64,000 nt of DNA from assembly GCA_963801035.1 (NCBI GenBank), contig CAWDDF010000004.1, forward strand, positions 62,001-126,000, written 5' to 3'. This DNA comes from JACCZX01 sp963801035. GTDB lineage: Bacteria > Pseudomonadota > Gammaproteobacteria > Burkholderiales > Burkholderiaceae_F. How positions within the stretch are numbered: the first letter of the stretch is position 1; each line of letters begins with the position of its first letter. The notes beneath the pieces are model-generated. The model made no database searches, had not been told where the DNA came from, and worked only from the letters and a program-made list of their open reading frames with translations. Of the stretch, positions 47,482-57,036 are shown piece by piece. The position numbers were made by a program, and so were the translations under genes.

Positions 47482-48273
47482 TCAGTTCTTTTTGCGCATG
47501 AAGACAAACGCGATAACCGCAAGCGCGATGAATATCGAGACCCAAAGCAGCCATGAGCTCGACTCTTCCGGTGGTGCCGTCTTCATCGGCGCAGCGCTAG
47601 GCGCAGCCGGCGCCGGTGTGGTCGAAGCAACGGTAGTTGGGGGAGCGGCGGGCGCCGCAGCGGGAGGAGCGGGCGTCGCTGCGGGCGCGGCGGGGGCAGC
47701 CGCCGGAGCCTTAGCCGGAGCAGGCTCCATCTTGGCTTCCGCGACCTTCACGTCTACCTGTCTCTCGAACGTTGGAGGCTCGCGCGTGATGATCGTTGCA
47801 CTGAGCTGATCGCCGGGATTCAGTTGACTTATCCGGACCACCTGTCCGTCTTTGATCATCTCGATGCCGCGTTTATCCAGATCCGACTGGGTGAAGCGGC
47901 GTTGCACACCGTCCTTGCCTCGAACCAGCATCGACGTCGTGGTCGCACTCACCACGGTCCCCTCCTTAACCTCAGTGACGGTGACTGGATTGATCGTCGT
48001 CTTCGTCGTTACGATCGCCTCGCCCTTCATTCCGGGCTTCAGCTCCTTCGCGGCCATCGGCTTGCCATTGACCTTGAAACGAAAGTCGTCCGGCACGGCG
48101 TACATGTTTGTGCCTCTCTCATCGCGAACGACTATGTTGTTGCCATCAACCGCAAGCACTTCGAAGTTGCGTACATCAACGGTCGTCTTGGTCTGTGCGA
48201 GCAATCCGGGGGTAAACATCCCCAAACCTAACGCCACCAAGACCCCCGACAGCCAGGTCGTTCTCGTTCTCAT
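47482..48273 (-). CDS. Secreted protein with Pro/Ala linker and C-terminal membrane anchor
   Basis: The 263-residue product has a signal peptide (ending PGLLAQ). A beta-rich domain follows (TVDVRNFEVLAVDGNNIVVR, then FKVNGKPMAAKELKPGMKG), then a ~60-residue Ala/Pro/Lys linker. It ends with a hydrophobic helix and MRKKN. The layout, periplasmic domain held to the inner membrane by a C-terminal anchor, is clear. The family is not recognised beyond resemblance to unnamed Burkholderiales proteins. The gene lies upstream of and on the same strand as the SYLF gene. Confidence 0.75.
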   Translation of the reverse strand: MRTRTTWLSGVLVALGLGMFTPGLLAQTKTTVDVRNFEVLAVDGNNIVVRDERGTNMYAVPDDFRFKVNGKPMAAKELKPGMKGEAIVTTKTTINPVTVTEVKEGTVVSATTTSMLVRGKDGVQRRFTQSDLDKRGIEMIKDGQVVRISQLNPGDQLSATIITREPPTFERQVDVKVAEAKMEPAPAKAPAAAPAAPAATPAPPAAAPAAPPTTVASTTPAPAAPSAAPMKTAPPEESSSWLLWVSIFIALAVIAFVFMRKKN

Positions 48274-48611
48274 CGTGTCCCTCCTGTGGGAATACCTGTC
48301 CTTGAGTGTCCGTGCGTCTCGCCCTGATTTACGACTTTTTTCAGACCACGGTTGTGGTCAGCCTAGCAGCGCAATTTGGGTACAGCTATTGGACGATAGG
48401 GATATGTGCACGGGCGACCACGTGCCTGCGACGGGAGCCACGCTAGACCTAGGGTTAATGCACACTTACGGCGACCGGGCCTAAGCTCATAGCAACAGTT
48501 ACGTGTTCGCTCGTATCCGCTCCTGATAGGGACCACCGCGGATGTGTCGCGAGGCAATTCACCACGCCGATCACGGCGACGGCATCCGAACGAGTTGGAA
48601 GGAGGTCTTCA
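48274..48611. other. 338-base divergent spacer
   Basis: It lies between the anchored secreted protein (-) and a small secreted protein (+). It contains no plausible gene. An AAGGAGG ribosome-binding site at about 48600 precedes the + strand start. No operator was recognised. Confidence 0.5.
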
Positions 48612-49010
48612 ATGATGCGACGAACGGCTCTGATTCAGATCGCAGGAACTCTTGCGGTTATGGCGTTGGCCACACCGGCCATCAGCATCGCGCAGCGTGC
48701 AACCCAGCCGATACGCCGGCCACGGCCTCCGGGTCGTCCTGATCTACCACTGGTACCCGGTCGTCTTCCGCAAACTTCAGCAACGGGAGGGCCAGCCCCT
48801 GCTGCGGGCGTATTTACCGTAAGTGCAGTGCGAGCTCGCGACAATATCGTTCGATTGAGTGACGCTGATGGTCGCAGCGCCGATGTCTACGTCGATCCAG
48901 ATGTCTTGGATATATCCACCCTGCAGGCAGGGGATCAGGTCGGGGTCGATTTCTTTGTTCCGGAAGACGCCGATGACCGCCTGGAGGCGGCCAGCATCTG
49001 GAAGCTTTGA
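48612..49010 (+). CDS. Small secreted protein of unknown function
   Basis: The 132-residue product has a signal peptide (ISIAQ) and a strong AGGAGG ribosome-binding site. A Pro/Arg-rich linker (IRRPRPPGRPDLPLVPG) is followed by a compact domain (VRLSDADGRSADVYVDPDVL, then DQVGVDFFVPEDA) that may be an OB-like fold. It converges on the AraC gene, 15 bases away. The function is unknown. Confidence 0.7.
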   Translation: MMRRTALIQIAGTLAVMALATPAISIAQRATQPIRRPRPPGRPDLPLVPGRLPQTSATGGPAPAAGVFTVSAVRARDNIVRLSDADGRSADVYVDPDVLDISTLQAGDQVGVDFFVPEDADDRLEAASIWKL

Positions 49011-49024
49011 CCGTCGCGACGTGA

Positions 49025-50083
49025 TCAAGACAGAGTCGCGGGACTCTGAAGAGGCTGCCGCCGGGCTTCCGAGCGCCATCGGCCCGGAGTCGTGCCAGAC
49101 CAGCGGCGAAACGTGCGCATAAACGGCGTTACAGCTGCATAGCCAAGCGTCGCCGCGATGTCATCCAGCGTGATATCTGAAGTGAGTAGCTCGCGTGCGA
49201 CTTGAAACCGCACCTGGTCGAGAATTTCCTGGAACGAAGTGCCCGATTCTTGCAGCCGGCGATTTAGCGTGCGCCGGTGGATTGATAGGAGCTGCGCCAC
49301 ATCGTCGCCGGAATGCTGCTCTTCAAGCAGCAGCCTGCGCACCGTGCGGTAGACCTGCCGCAGCAGATCCTCCGGGTGAGACTTGGATAGCAGTTCGACG
49401 GCGGCTCGCAATCGCTGCGGATTTGCTCCTGCGATGGGCATATCGAGCTGCTCGGCCGGAAAACGAAGCGCACAATATTCGGCGTTGAAGTGAGGCAGCA
49501 CCTTGAAGAAACTGCGATGGTGGACGGTGTCTTCGCGCTTCGCATATGGCAAGAAAACTTCGGAAGGCAGCCAGGACCGACCGTACAACTCACGCATGAA
49601 GTTGACCGCCCCTGCTAGTGCGGCGTCATACATCTGCTCACCGAGCACACCGGGTTGGTAGATCGCATACCCCCAGTCCACGACCGGCCCACGTCGCAGC
49701 AAAAACGTCAGCCCGCCATCGCCGTTCAGGTGCTGATGCACAACCAACAATTGCAAAGCATCGCCTACCGTGGGCGAATGCCGCACAGCCTCGCCAACCA
49801 GACCCAGGTCGGCGAGACACCACATACGCCCTGCCAACAACCCCAGATGCGGACACGCTGTCTCGCTCGCCACCTCCTGCAACAGCGTCACCAGCGCGTG
49901 ATACGGAATTCTGCCTTCCGGACGTGCGATCGCTTCCGCACCAATGCCAGCCTTAGCTAACATGGCATGCGGATCAACTCCAAGCTGACGAATGAGACCA
50001 GGGAGTTTTGAGAACGCGCCTACGCGCTGATCCCAGCGCTCATAAGGCAACGACTTTCCCGCAAGCTCCGGCTGATACATCAA
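49025..50083 (-). CDS. AraC-family transcriptional regulator (OruR/Arabinose_bd type)
   Basis: This 352-residue regulator has an N-terminal ligand-binding domain (VGAFSKLPGLIRQLGVDP, PEGRIPYHALVTLLQEVASE, CALRFPAEQLDMPI) of the kind in OruR-like regulators. The C-terminal AraC helix-turn-helix (residues about 250-345) has LLSIHRRTLNRRLQESGTSF and LDDIAATLGYAAVTPFMRTF. Effector and target are unknown. It is divergent from the sensor kinase gene 465 bases away, so it may regulate that kinase or itself. Confidence 0.9.
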   Translation of the reverse strand: MMYQPELAGKSLPYERWDQRVGAFSKLPGLIRQLGVDPHAMLAKAGIGAEAIARPEGRIPYHALVTLLQEVASETACPHLGLLAGRMWCLADLGLVGEAVRHSPTVGDALQLLVVHQHLNGDGGLTFLLRRGPVVDWGYAIYQPGVLGEQMYDAALAGAVNFMRELYGRSWLPSEVFLPYAKREDTVHHRSFFKVLPHFNAEYCALRFPAEQLDMPIAGANPQRLRAAVELLSKSHPEDLLRQVYRTVRRLLLEEQHSGDDVAQLLSIHRRTLNRRLQESGTSFQEILDQVRFQVARELLTSDITLDDIAATLGYAAVTPFMRTFRRWSGTTPGRWRSEARRQPLQSPATLS

Positions 50084-50548
50084 GTCGTTACCTTCCCGCT
50101 TCCTTGATATTTTTGCTACGACGCCACTGCTGCACTGCCTACGAGTGGTTGGACGTAGTCTGATTCAGCGGGAATGCACTGACGATTGGACCTTGGTCTA
50201 ACGATCGCTTGTATTTCGCTATCGGTTCGATGTGCGACCTCCGTGTCATCTGTTGTTCACAATTCAACGTGCCGCCGGACGCCCACATCGGATCATCGCG
50301 TCAACGCGCTTCGCCCGACTCGGGTATCTTCCGCATTTACAGGGACGGGCTATAGCCGAGCGGCAACTGACCATCGCCGGGCCGGCCAACGCGGCAAGCG
50401 ATACGACCGAAATTGGATTGGTTCGGCACGCTCGTAATAAGGACGTAATGAGCAAGTGCGAAGTTCGTCGCGATGAGCTCTTTCGGCAAGACAGAGGATC
50501 CGGTGGGCTGCCGTTATTGGTTGCAGCTCCTACTTCTGGGAGAGACTC
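50084..50548. other. 465-base divergent spacer between AraC and sensor kinase
   Basis: No convincing gene is present; short frames here lack starts or signals. It should contain the promoters of both flanking genes, but I cannot identify -35/-10 pairs with confidence. Confidence 0.5.
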
Positions 50549-53056
50549 ATGACCGCTGGCGCGATCAGGCCGCGGCTCGATCCACAGCGAATCCCATCGG
50601 TAAAAGTCGCCTTGCCCTTTGAGAAGTCGGTGTGGCTTACGGCCGCATTGGTTTCCCTAGGGTACTTCATCGGTGTCAAAATTGGATTCGCGCTGACGTT
50701 TCAGCCGCATTCGATCTCGACGCTATGGCCACCGAGTTCGATTTTGCTCGCTGCACTCGTGGTGACGAAACCACGCTACTGGTGGCTGCTTCTAACGGCT
50801 GCGTTTCCGGCGCATTTGGCGGCCCAGCTTCAGGGTGGCGTCCCGTCTATCCAAATCGTCGCTTGGTTCGTCAGTAACTGCAGTCAGGCCTTGATCGGTG
50901 CCGGAGCTATCTATCTGCTGGTTGGATGCCCGCTGCGATTTGAGTCGTTTCGACACGTATGCATTTTTATCGCTTTCGGCGCACTGATCGCACCTTTCGT
51001 TTCGAGCTTTATTGACGTCGCGTTCGTGACAGCCATTGGCTGGGTTCAAGGGAGCTACGCAACACTTTGGAGACTGCGCTTCTTTTCAAATGTACTGACC
51101 GCCCTTACGTTCGTGCCGGTCATCATTACGTGTGTCGCGGTGGGCCCGCAGATCTTGCGCTCAGCTTCGGTTCGGCACTATGTTGAGGCTGCTGCACTGT
51201 TCCTCGGCCTGCTGATCGTGAGCTCCCTGGTATTTGTCGGCAGTCCTCTTCGTGGCAATGTCGAGCCAGCGCTGATTTATGCGCCGGTGCCATTTCTGAT
51301 CTGGGCCGCCATCCGCTTGGGACCGCTCGGAACAAGTGCGTCGTTGTTAACCGTCGCGCTGTTCGCGGTCTGGGGCGCTATTCACGGACAAGGTCCCTTC
51401 GCCACAGCGTCAGCGGCAGAAAGCGTGCTATCGACACAACTTTTCCTGATCATGCTTTCGAGCACGCTGTTATTGCTGTCATCGGTGATTGAGCAGAATC
51501 GAAAAACAGCGAAATCACTACAACAAAGCGAAGAGCAGTTGCGGCTCGCGATCGACGCCGCAAAGATAGGCACTTGGGACTGGTCAATTCCAAAAAACAC
51601 CGCGACTTGGTCAAACGAAGCGAAGCGCATGCCGGGATTCGCCAGCGCACGCAGTGCGCCCATGCTTGAACACTTCGGCGAGCTGCTGCATCCGGATGAT
51701 CGCGATGCTGTGCAGCAAGCTGTAAATCGTGCGATTGAGGGAAAACTACCCTTTGAAGTCGAGTTTCGTCTTGTGCGGCCGAACGAAGCCACTCGTTGGG
51801 TGCTCAGCAAGGGAGAGGCCCTGTATGACGCTTCGGGCAAGGCGGATCGAATGGTGGGAGTCAACGTCGACATCACCGATCGAAAGCGCTCCGAAGAAAT
51901 CCTGTTGGCCGTCAACGAGAATCTGCGCCACGAGATTGCAGATCGTGCGAGGGTTGAGCAGGCGCTTCGCAGGTCTGAGGAGCGCTCCGCCAAAGCCTTT
52001 CGTACGAGTCCGTTCGCGGTATGCATCACTGCGCAAGCGAACGGCCGGCTGCTTGACGTCAACGAGCGCTGGCAAACCTTGTTCGGCTTTCACCGTTTGC
52101 ACGTCCTGGGACAGACCCTTGCGCAGTTGGGCATCGTGCAAAGTGACTTGGAACAAGCCGAGCTCGACGCCCATGCAAGGGCACAAGGTCAACAGCACGG
52201 CGTCGAACTTAGCTTAAGAGCAAGCTCGGGCGACATAGTGCAGGCAATCATTACCTCCGAGAGAACCGAGATGAGTGGTGACCCGTGCCGGATTTCGGTC
52301 ATTCATGATGTAACCAAGCAGCGGCGCGCTGAGCGCGAATTACTGGATCAGCGGCAACAGATGGCGCACCTGATGCGCGTTGCACTGCTTGGCCAGCTGT
52401 CGGGCGCGCTCGCACACGAATTAAATCAGCCGCTGACCGCCATACTGGCCAATGCGCAAGCAGCACAGCGATTTTTGAAAAGCGATACGGTAGATCTGAC
52501 CGAGTTGCCCGCAATACTCGAGGACATTGTCGCCGATGACAAGCGCGCGGGCGAAGTGATTCAGCGGTTACGGTCTCTTTTGAAGCGAGGTGAAGCGCAG
52601 CTTCAAATGATCAACATAAAGGACGTCGTGGCTGAAACTATGAAACTTGTTCGCGGCGACTTGATCGCACGCCACGTCGTCGTTGCGAAAAGTTTCGCGC
52701 ACGGAACTGCCTGTGTACGCGGTGATCGCATTCAGCTGCAACAGGTTTTCCTGAATCTCATTATCAATGCGGCGGACGCAATGGCCGCGGTTGAGCCTGA
52801 AAAGCGTCGAATAACAATTGCCACCAGGAAAACAGGCGACCAAGTTCGCGTCTCGGTCGTCGACCAGGGTCACGGGATTTCGGCGGAGCAAATGAGGAGG
52901 CTATTCGAGCCGTTTTTCACGACCAAGGAGCACGGTCTGGGATTGGGACTGTCAATCTCGCGCTCGATCATCGCTGCGCACTCTGGACGATTGTGGGCAG
53001 AGAACAATCTGGATCGCGGCGTAACTATCCATCTCGCACTGCCGGTATCTGGATGA
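50549..53056 (+). CDS. MASE1-PAS-PAS sensor histidine kinase
   Basis: This is an 835-residue membrane kinase. Residues about 25-300 form a MASE1 sensor with eight helices (FIGVKIGFALTFQPHSISTLW). Two PAS domains follow (residues 330-445 with GTWDWSIPKNTATWS, and about 475-590). The HisKA domain has phospho-acceptor H623 in GALAHELNQPLTA. The HATPase (about 700-832) has NLIINAADAM, DQGHGIS and GLGLGLSISRSI. The kinase core resembles FixL/DctB types. Its TGA overlaps the ATG of the FixJ-like regulator (ATGA), its cognate partner. Confidence 0.94.
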   Translation: MTAGAIRPRLDPQRIPSVKVALPFEKSVWLTAALVSLGYFIGVKIGFALTFQPHSISTLWPPSSILLAALVVTKPRYWWLLLTAAFPAHLAAQLQGGVPSIQIVAWFVSNCSQALIGAGAIYLLVGCPLRFESFRHVCIFIAFGALIAPFVSSFIDVAFVTAIGWVQGSYATLWRLRFFSNVLTALTFVPVIITCVAVGPQILRSASVRHYVEAAALFLGLLIVSSLVFVGSPLRGNVEPALIYAPVPFLIWAAIRLGPLGTSASLLTVALFAVWGAIHGQGPFATASAAESVLSTQLFLIMLSSTLLLLSSVIEQNRKTAKSLQQSEEQLRLAIDAAKIGTWDWSIPKNTATWSNEAKRMPGFASARSAPMLEHFGELLHPDDRDAVQQAVNRAIEGKLPFEVEFRLVRPNEATRWVLSKGEALYDASGKADRMVGVNVDITDRKRSEEILLAVNENLRHEIADRARVEQALRRSEERSAKAFRTSPFAVCITAQANGRLLDVNERWQTLFGFHRLHVLGQTLAQLGIVQSDLEQAELDAHARAQGQQHGVELSLRASSGDIVQAIITSERTEMSGDPCRISVIHDVTKQRRAERELLDQRQQMAHLMRVALLGQLSGALAHELNQPLTAILANAQAAQRFLKSDTVDLTELPAILEDIVADDKRAGEVIQRLRSLLKRGEAQLQMINIKDVVAETMKLVRGDLIARHVVVAKSFAHGTACVRGDRIQLQQVFLNLIINAADAMAAVEPEKRRITIATRKTGDQVRVSVVDQGHGISAEQMRRLFEPFFTTKEHGLGLGLSISRSIIAAHSGRLWAENNLDRGVTIHLALPVSG

Positions 53057-53700
53057 TCGACACCGAACCGTCAAGGCCCCAGCCAACGGTCTTCATCGTT
53101 GACGACGACGCGGCCGTTTTGAACGCCTTTTCTCGCCTGTTGCGTGTGTCGGGTTACGCGGTCCGAACATTTCCCTCAGCGCAGTCGCTGCTCGAGCAGG
53201 ACAGCACCGACCTGCCGGGCTGTACGGTGCTGGACGTTGCGATGCCTGGCTTGAACGGTCTGGAATTGCAGCAGGCGCTGATCGCTACGCACGGCGACCG
53301 GCCGACGATCTTCGTCAGCGGTGCGAGCGACGTTCCCATCAGCGTTAAAGCGATGAAATTGGGTGCAGTCGACTTTCTGACGAAACCCGTCGACGACGAA
53401 GTCTTGTTGAGCGCTATTCGCGTAGCAATCGACAAGGATCACGAGATGCGAGCCGCGCGCACCGAATTGAAGGTGTTCCTGGACCGCTTCGCAACGCTGA
53501 CACAGCGGGAACGCGAGGTGTTGCAGCACGTCGTCGTCGGGCGTCTGAACAAACAGATCGCCGCCGATCTCGGTATCGTTGAGAAGACGATTAAAGTGCA
53601 TCGCCACCGGGTGATGGAGAAGATGCAGGTGACTTCGTTAGCTGAGCTGGTGCGGATGACCGAGCGCGCACAATCGAGTGGTGGATGGGTAGCCACTTAA
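53053..53700 (+). CDS. FixJ-like response regulator with LuxR output domain
   Basis: The 215-residue product has a receiver at residues 10-125, with acidic pair VDDDA, phospho-acceptor D61 in VLDVAMPG and K in LTKPVDD. A LuxR helix-turn-helix follows (LTQREREVLQHVVVGRLNKQ, then EKTIKVHRHRVMEKM). It starts at ATG 53053 overlapping the kinase stop, so it is the output of that kinase. Target genes are unknown. Confidence 0.94.
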   Translation: MIDTEPSRPQPTVFIVDDDAAVLNAFSRLLRVSGYAVRTFPSAQSLLEQDSTDLPGCTVLDVAMPGLNGLELQQALIATHGDRPTIFVSGASDVPISVKAMKLGAVDFLTKPVDDEVLLSAIRVAIDKDHEMRAARTELKVFLDRFATLTQREREVLQHVVVGRLNKQIAADLGIVEKTIKVHRHRVMEKMQVTSLAELVRMTERAQSSGGWVAT

Positions 53701-53764
53701 GTCAGCTTGACCTGTTAGACCAAGGCCCAATTTCGCAATCGACACTTCCCTGCTCGAATCGCGA

Positions 53765-54142
53765 ATGGGGGCAAACAAGCTGCTGATTGCGGTCGTCGAT
53801 GACGACGCGGCGATCCGCAAGGCGCTCCGACGCCTGTTGTCCTCGGCTGATATGAACGTCGCTACGTTCGACTCCGGCCAGGCATTTCTTGATTCGCTGG
53901 CTGACCAGTCTCCCGACTGTCTGATACTGGACCTGCACATGCCGGGTATCACCGGCCTTGAACTCTTGCAGGGGTTATCTCGGATCGACGTGGCCGTGCC
54001 GACGATCGTCATCACAGCCTACGACGAGCGTGCGATGGAATGCCTCGCTGCCGGTGCAGAGCTCTACTTGCGTAAACCCGTTGATGACTGCGTGCTGCTC
54101 TCGGCTATCGAAAGCGCAATCCGTACTCACACCGTGCGGTAA
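53765..54142 (+). CDS. Stand-alone receiver (CheY-like/FixJ-type) protein
   Basis: This is a 125-residue single receiver with VVDDDAA, phospho-acceptor D56 in LILDLHMPGITGLE, T in VITAYDE and K in LRKPVDD. There is no output domain. It lies 64 bases after the FixJ-like gene and probably takes phosphate from the same kinase, acting as a sink or second output. Confidence 0.9.
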   Translation: MGANKLLIAVVDDDAAIRKALRRLLSSADMNVATFDSGQAFLDSLADQSPDCLILDLHMPGITGLELLQGLSRIDVAVPTIVITAYDERAMECLAAGAELYLRKPVDDCVLLSAIESAIRTHTVR

Positions 54143-54530
54143 GGCGTTAAGCGAGCGCTCGATACGCAGACACGAACATTGCCAAGCCAATATCGTTCAG
54201 GTTGAACTGATCGGCGTATTCGTCATCAACACGTGCGGTGCCAGACGCAGCGTCCAGGCACAGCCGCGCTTCTGTGGGAAGTTGCTTTCCTGCTGGTTTG
54301 AAGCGGTCATCCATATCTCGCTGCCTCGATCACTCCGCTACCCGCCCAGAGCAATTGGGCCCGGTAATCCCTGAAATCGTGCACGTGAACTCGATCAGGA
54401 GTCTTCGCAAATCTCGACATGGCACGCTAACGCGGCTGCTACCAGCTACGGGTATTCTCTTTCTGTCTGCGCTGACGAGCCGCACGATCGTCGCGCTCAT
54501 TCGTCATCATCTGCATCGAGAGGGAGAAAA
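54143..54530. other. 388-base spacer, no gene seen
   Basis: It lies between the lone receiver gene and the periplasmic protein gene, both on +. The overlapping open frames lack starts and conserved-looking sequence. A GAGGGAG ribosome-binding site lies just before 54531. Confidence 0.5.
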
Positions 54531-55007
54531 ATGGGAAGAACAACGCGCCTGTTGGTTTGCGTCCTGACACTATCGATGGCGGTCGCGGTATCGGCTCAGG
54601 AGAAGCGGGCGACCGAGCTAACGCCTGCGGAATGGCGTGTGAAGATCCAAGCCGACAAGAAGGGCATCGTGGAGCGCGCGATGAAGCTGACACCCGAACA
54701 GGCAAAGAAGTTCTGGCCGCTGTACGACTCATTCCAGCAAGAATTGGAGAAACCGCGACGCGAGTACTCAAGAGCCGTAATCGATTACGTTTCTGCGGGT
54801 GACACCCTGAACGACGCGAGCGCCAAGCGGCTCGCCGAGCAAGCGCTTGCGGCCACCGTTGCTGAAGCGCGTCTGCGGGAGAAGCACTTCAAGAAACTGC
54901 TTGGCGTACTACCGGCTAAGACGGCCGCACGTTATGCGCAGGTCGAAAACAAGATCGAGGCGGTGCTTCGCTACGAGACGGCCGCAGCAGTACCGTTAGT
55001 GTTTTAG
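54531..55007 (+). CDS. Periplasmic helical protein, Spy/CpxP-like in outline
   Basis: The 158-residue product has a signal peptide (AVSAQ) and is otherwise helical and charged: MKLTPEQAKKFWPLYDSFQQ, REYSRAVIDYVSAGDTLND, and HFKKLLGVLPAKTAARYAQV. The LTPEQAKKFWPLYD and VLPAKTAARYAQVENK pair recalls LTXXQ-type periplasmic proteins, though not exactly. The gene precedes the DUF900 lipoprotein gene by seven bases, so the two are one operon. The role may be envelope stress; this is inferred. Confidence 0.72.
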   Translation: MGRTTRLLVCVLTLSMAVAVSAQEKRATELTPAEWRVKIQADKKGIVERAMKLTPEQAKKFWPLYDSFQQELEKPRREYSRAVIDYVSAGDTLNDASAKRLAEQALAATVAEARLREKHFKKLLGVLPAKTAARYAQVENKIEAVLRYETAAAVPLVF

Positions 55008-55014
55008 CGGGTTA

Positions 55015-56272
55015 ATGATGTTTCGTTTTCAGCGCGAGCTCGTGCTCGCTGCGCTGACCGCGCTCGCCACCGGATGCGCAACGGTGGAGCCGCATCTAGT
55101 GCCGGCACCCACGATCTTCAAGGACGATCGTCTCGCGTTCGAAAAAGCAGTACCGATTGAGCTTCAATCGACGCGGCTGCCCGTCTTCTTTGCCACTACA
55201 CGCGCAGCCACCGGAGGTGCGGATCATTTCGGCAATGAATCTGCGCCGATGACACTCGGCGTTGCGCGAGTACGCCTCGGTGAGCAAGATTGGAGCTGGA
55301 ACGAACTGATCGCGTCCGACCGCACGAGCAGCGTGGACAAGCCGCGCAATGGAGCCGTCGAGTCGATCGAAATCATTGGGTCGCGCGGGCGAGGATGAAG
55401 CACTCAGCGACACAGATCGCGCGTTCATTGCCGCAATCGACGCGCAGCTCGCACGCATCCGCAACCCCGAGCTGGTCTTTTATGTGCATGGTTACAAAGT
55501 CACGTTCGATGAGGTTGCAGTGCAGATGGGCTCGTTTGCGCACTACCTGGGTCAGCAAGCTACGGTGACGTTTCAGTGGCCGACCGGTACGAACTTCTGG
55601 AACTACTTGCTCGACTGCCCGCGTGCACATCGGTACATCCCCGACATCGAGCGCGTGATCGCGTTGCTGGCACGAACCAAGGCGCAGCACATTAATGTAA
55701 TGGCCTACAGCTGTGGCTCGCCATTGCTCGCGGCTGCATTGGATCGGCTGCGATCGCGCAACTACGAGCTCGATCACGAGGCGCTGCAGCGGCGCTACCG
55801 GCTTGGCAATGTCATCTTCGTCGCGTCCGACGTTGATCTGAAGACATTTGCGAGTGAACACGTGCAGCCAGCGCTCGACCTGGCCCGGCAGGTCATCGTC
55901 TACTTCTCGCAGATCGACCGTGCACTCGGCTTTTCGGCGCTGCTCGCAGGCACGTCACGCCTTGGCCAACCTGACATCTCCGACTTAACGGCCGAGGAAA
56001 TTCAGCGCCTGGCTTCGAATCCTCGCTTCCAGGCGATCAATGTCACAGATGTTCGAGGCGCGCACGAGATGGGCGGCATGAAAGGCCATGGCTATTGGTA
56101 TGCCAACGAAATCATCTCGACCGACGTGGCGCTGTCGCTGCGCTACCCGATACCGCCTGCCAACCGCTGCCTGACTAACCCGGAAGGCAAGCGCGTCTGG
56201 CACATCCCAAACAACTATGTCGACTGTGTTGCCAATCGGCTGCTCGAGCGCTATCCGGAGCTCAAGCGCTAG
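55015..56272 (+). CDS. DUF900-type alpha/beta hydrolase lipoprotein (frameshifted)
   Basis: The reconstructed length is about 418 residues. The lipobox is LATGC. One extra T at about 55383 separates VESIEIIG from RAGEDEALSDTDRAFI. The hydrolase part has FYVHGYKVTFDEV, a nucleophile-like AYSCGS and a late His in MKGHGYWY, as in DUF900 esterases. VPIELQSTRLPVFFATTRA near the start is the typical entrance segment. It is probably an outer-membrane or periplasmic esterase. The substrate is unknown. Confidence 0.85.
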
Positions 56273-56386
56273 TCAGGATCGTTAACTTGTCGGCTTTCCG
56301 ATGCGCGTGGCAAGTTCACGTATCGCTTCAGCGGCCCTCGCTCTACTTGGGGTTTGCTTTCCGCTAGCGCGGTCGGCTAAAGAAGA

Positions 56387-56411
56387 AGGGACGCCGCTCT
56401 GCGGCGTCCCT
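56387..56411. terminator. Bidirectional terminator between convergent genes
   Basis: AGGGACGCCGC and GCGGCGTCCCT make a perfect 11-bp stem around a TCT loop. It lies six bases past the stop of the SYLF gene (-) and about 115 bases past the DUF900 gene (+). On the minus strand TTCTTCTTT follows; on the plus strand the tract is short. Confidence 0.85.
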
Positions 56412-56417
56412 TTCACG

Positions 56418-56984
56418 TCAGTTCAGGTCTTTGTCTTTCCAGTACTTGCGACCGCCTGCCGCAACGCCAGCGGACAGCCCGGTGCGCGTCATCGGATAAA
56501 CCTCGATCGGCGGTTTCTTGCCGATGCTTTCACCCTTTGCGGCCGTGCCGCCTTTGCCCGCCACTGCGGCTGAAGCCTCGGCAGATCCCGTAAATTCCCA
56601 GCCCGAATCGACAAACTTGGTCATCGTGGCCTTGTCGTTGAAGACAAGCACCTCGCGATAGTCCTTGATGCCGATATCGACGCCGGCGGTGGCCTGGCCC
56701 ATGCCCATGTAAGTGTCTTTCTTGGTGACGTTGTCGTGCACCAGGCCTCGACCGCCGGCACCGCCGACAATGAAGGACACGCCGAAGCTCGAGAAACATC
56801 CATAACCCGGCGCCTTGCTGACTTCCGCTTTCATTTCCGGCTTTGCCTTGTAGAGCATGCCGAGCGCCTCATCGCACATCTTTTTCAACTCAGCTCTTTG
56901 TGCCGCCACGTCCGCTGCGTAGGCCGGCGCACTGCACGCCAACGCGCTCGCAACCATCAAACCCAACCCAACTCTGAATCCCAT
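56418..56984 (-). CDS. Second SYLF/YSC84-type secreted protein
   Basis: The start is taken at ATG 56984 with AGGGAG seven bases upstream; a TTG two codons earlier is less likely. The 188-residue product has a signal peptide (APAYAA). KAPGYGCFSSFGVSFIVGGA, DTYMGMGQATAGVDIGIKDY and AGVAAGGRKYWKD are SYLF-like. It differs from the SYLF protein at 46868 and is a distant paralogue rather than a recent duplicate. Confidence 0.83.
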   Translation of the reverse strand: MGFRVGLGLMVASALACSAPAYAADVAAQRAELKKMCDEALGMLYKAKPEMKAEVSKAPGYGCFSSFGVSFIVGGAGGRGLVHDNVTKKDTYMGMGQATAGVDIGIKDYREVLVFNDKATMTKFVDSGWEFTGSAEASAAVAGKGGTAAKGESIGKKPPIEVYPMTRTGLSAGVAAGGRKYWKDKDLN

Positions 56985-57036
56985 TTCCAATCTCCCTGAC
57001 TAATTGTTAATCCGCAACGCTACCGCACGATTACAA

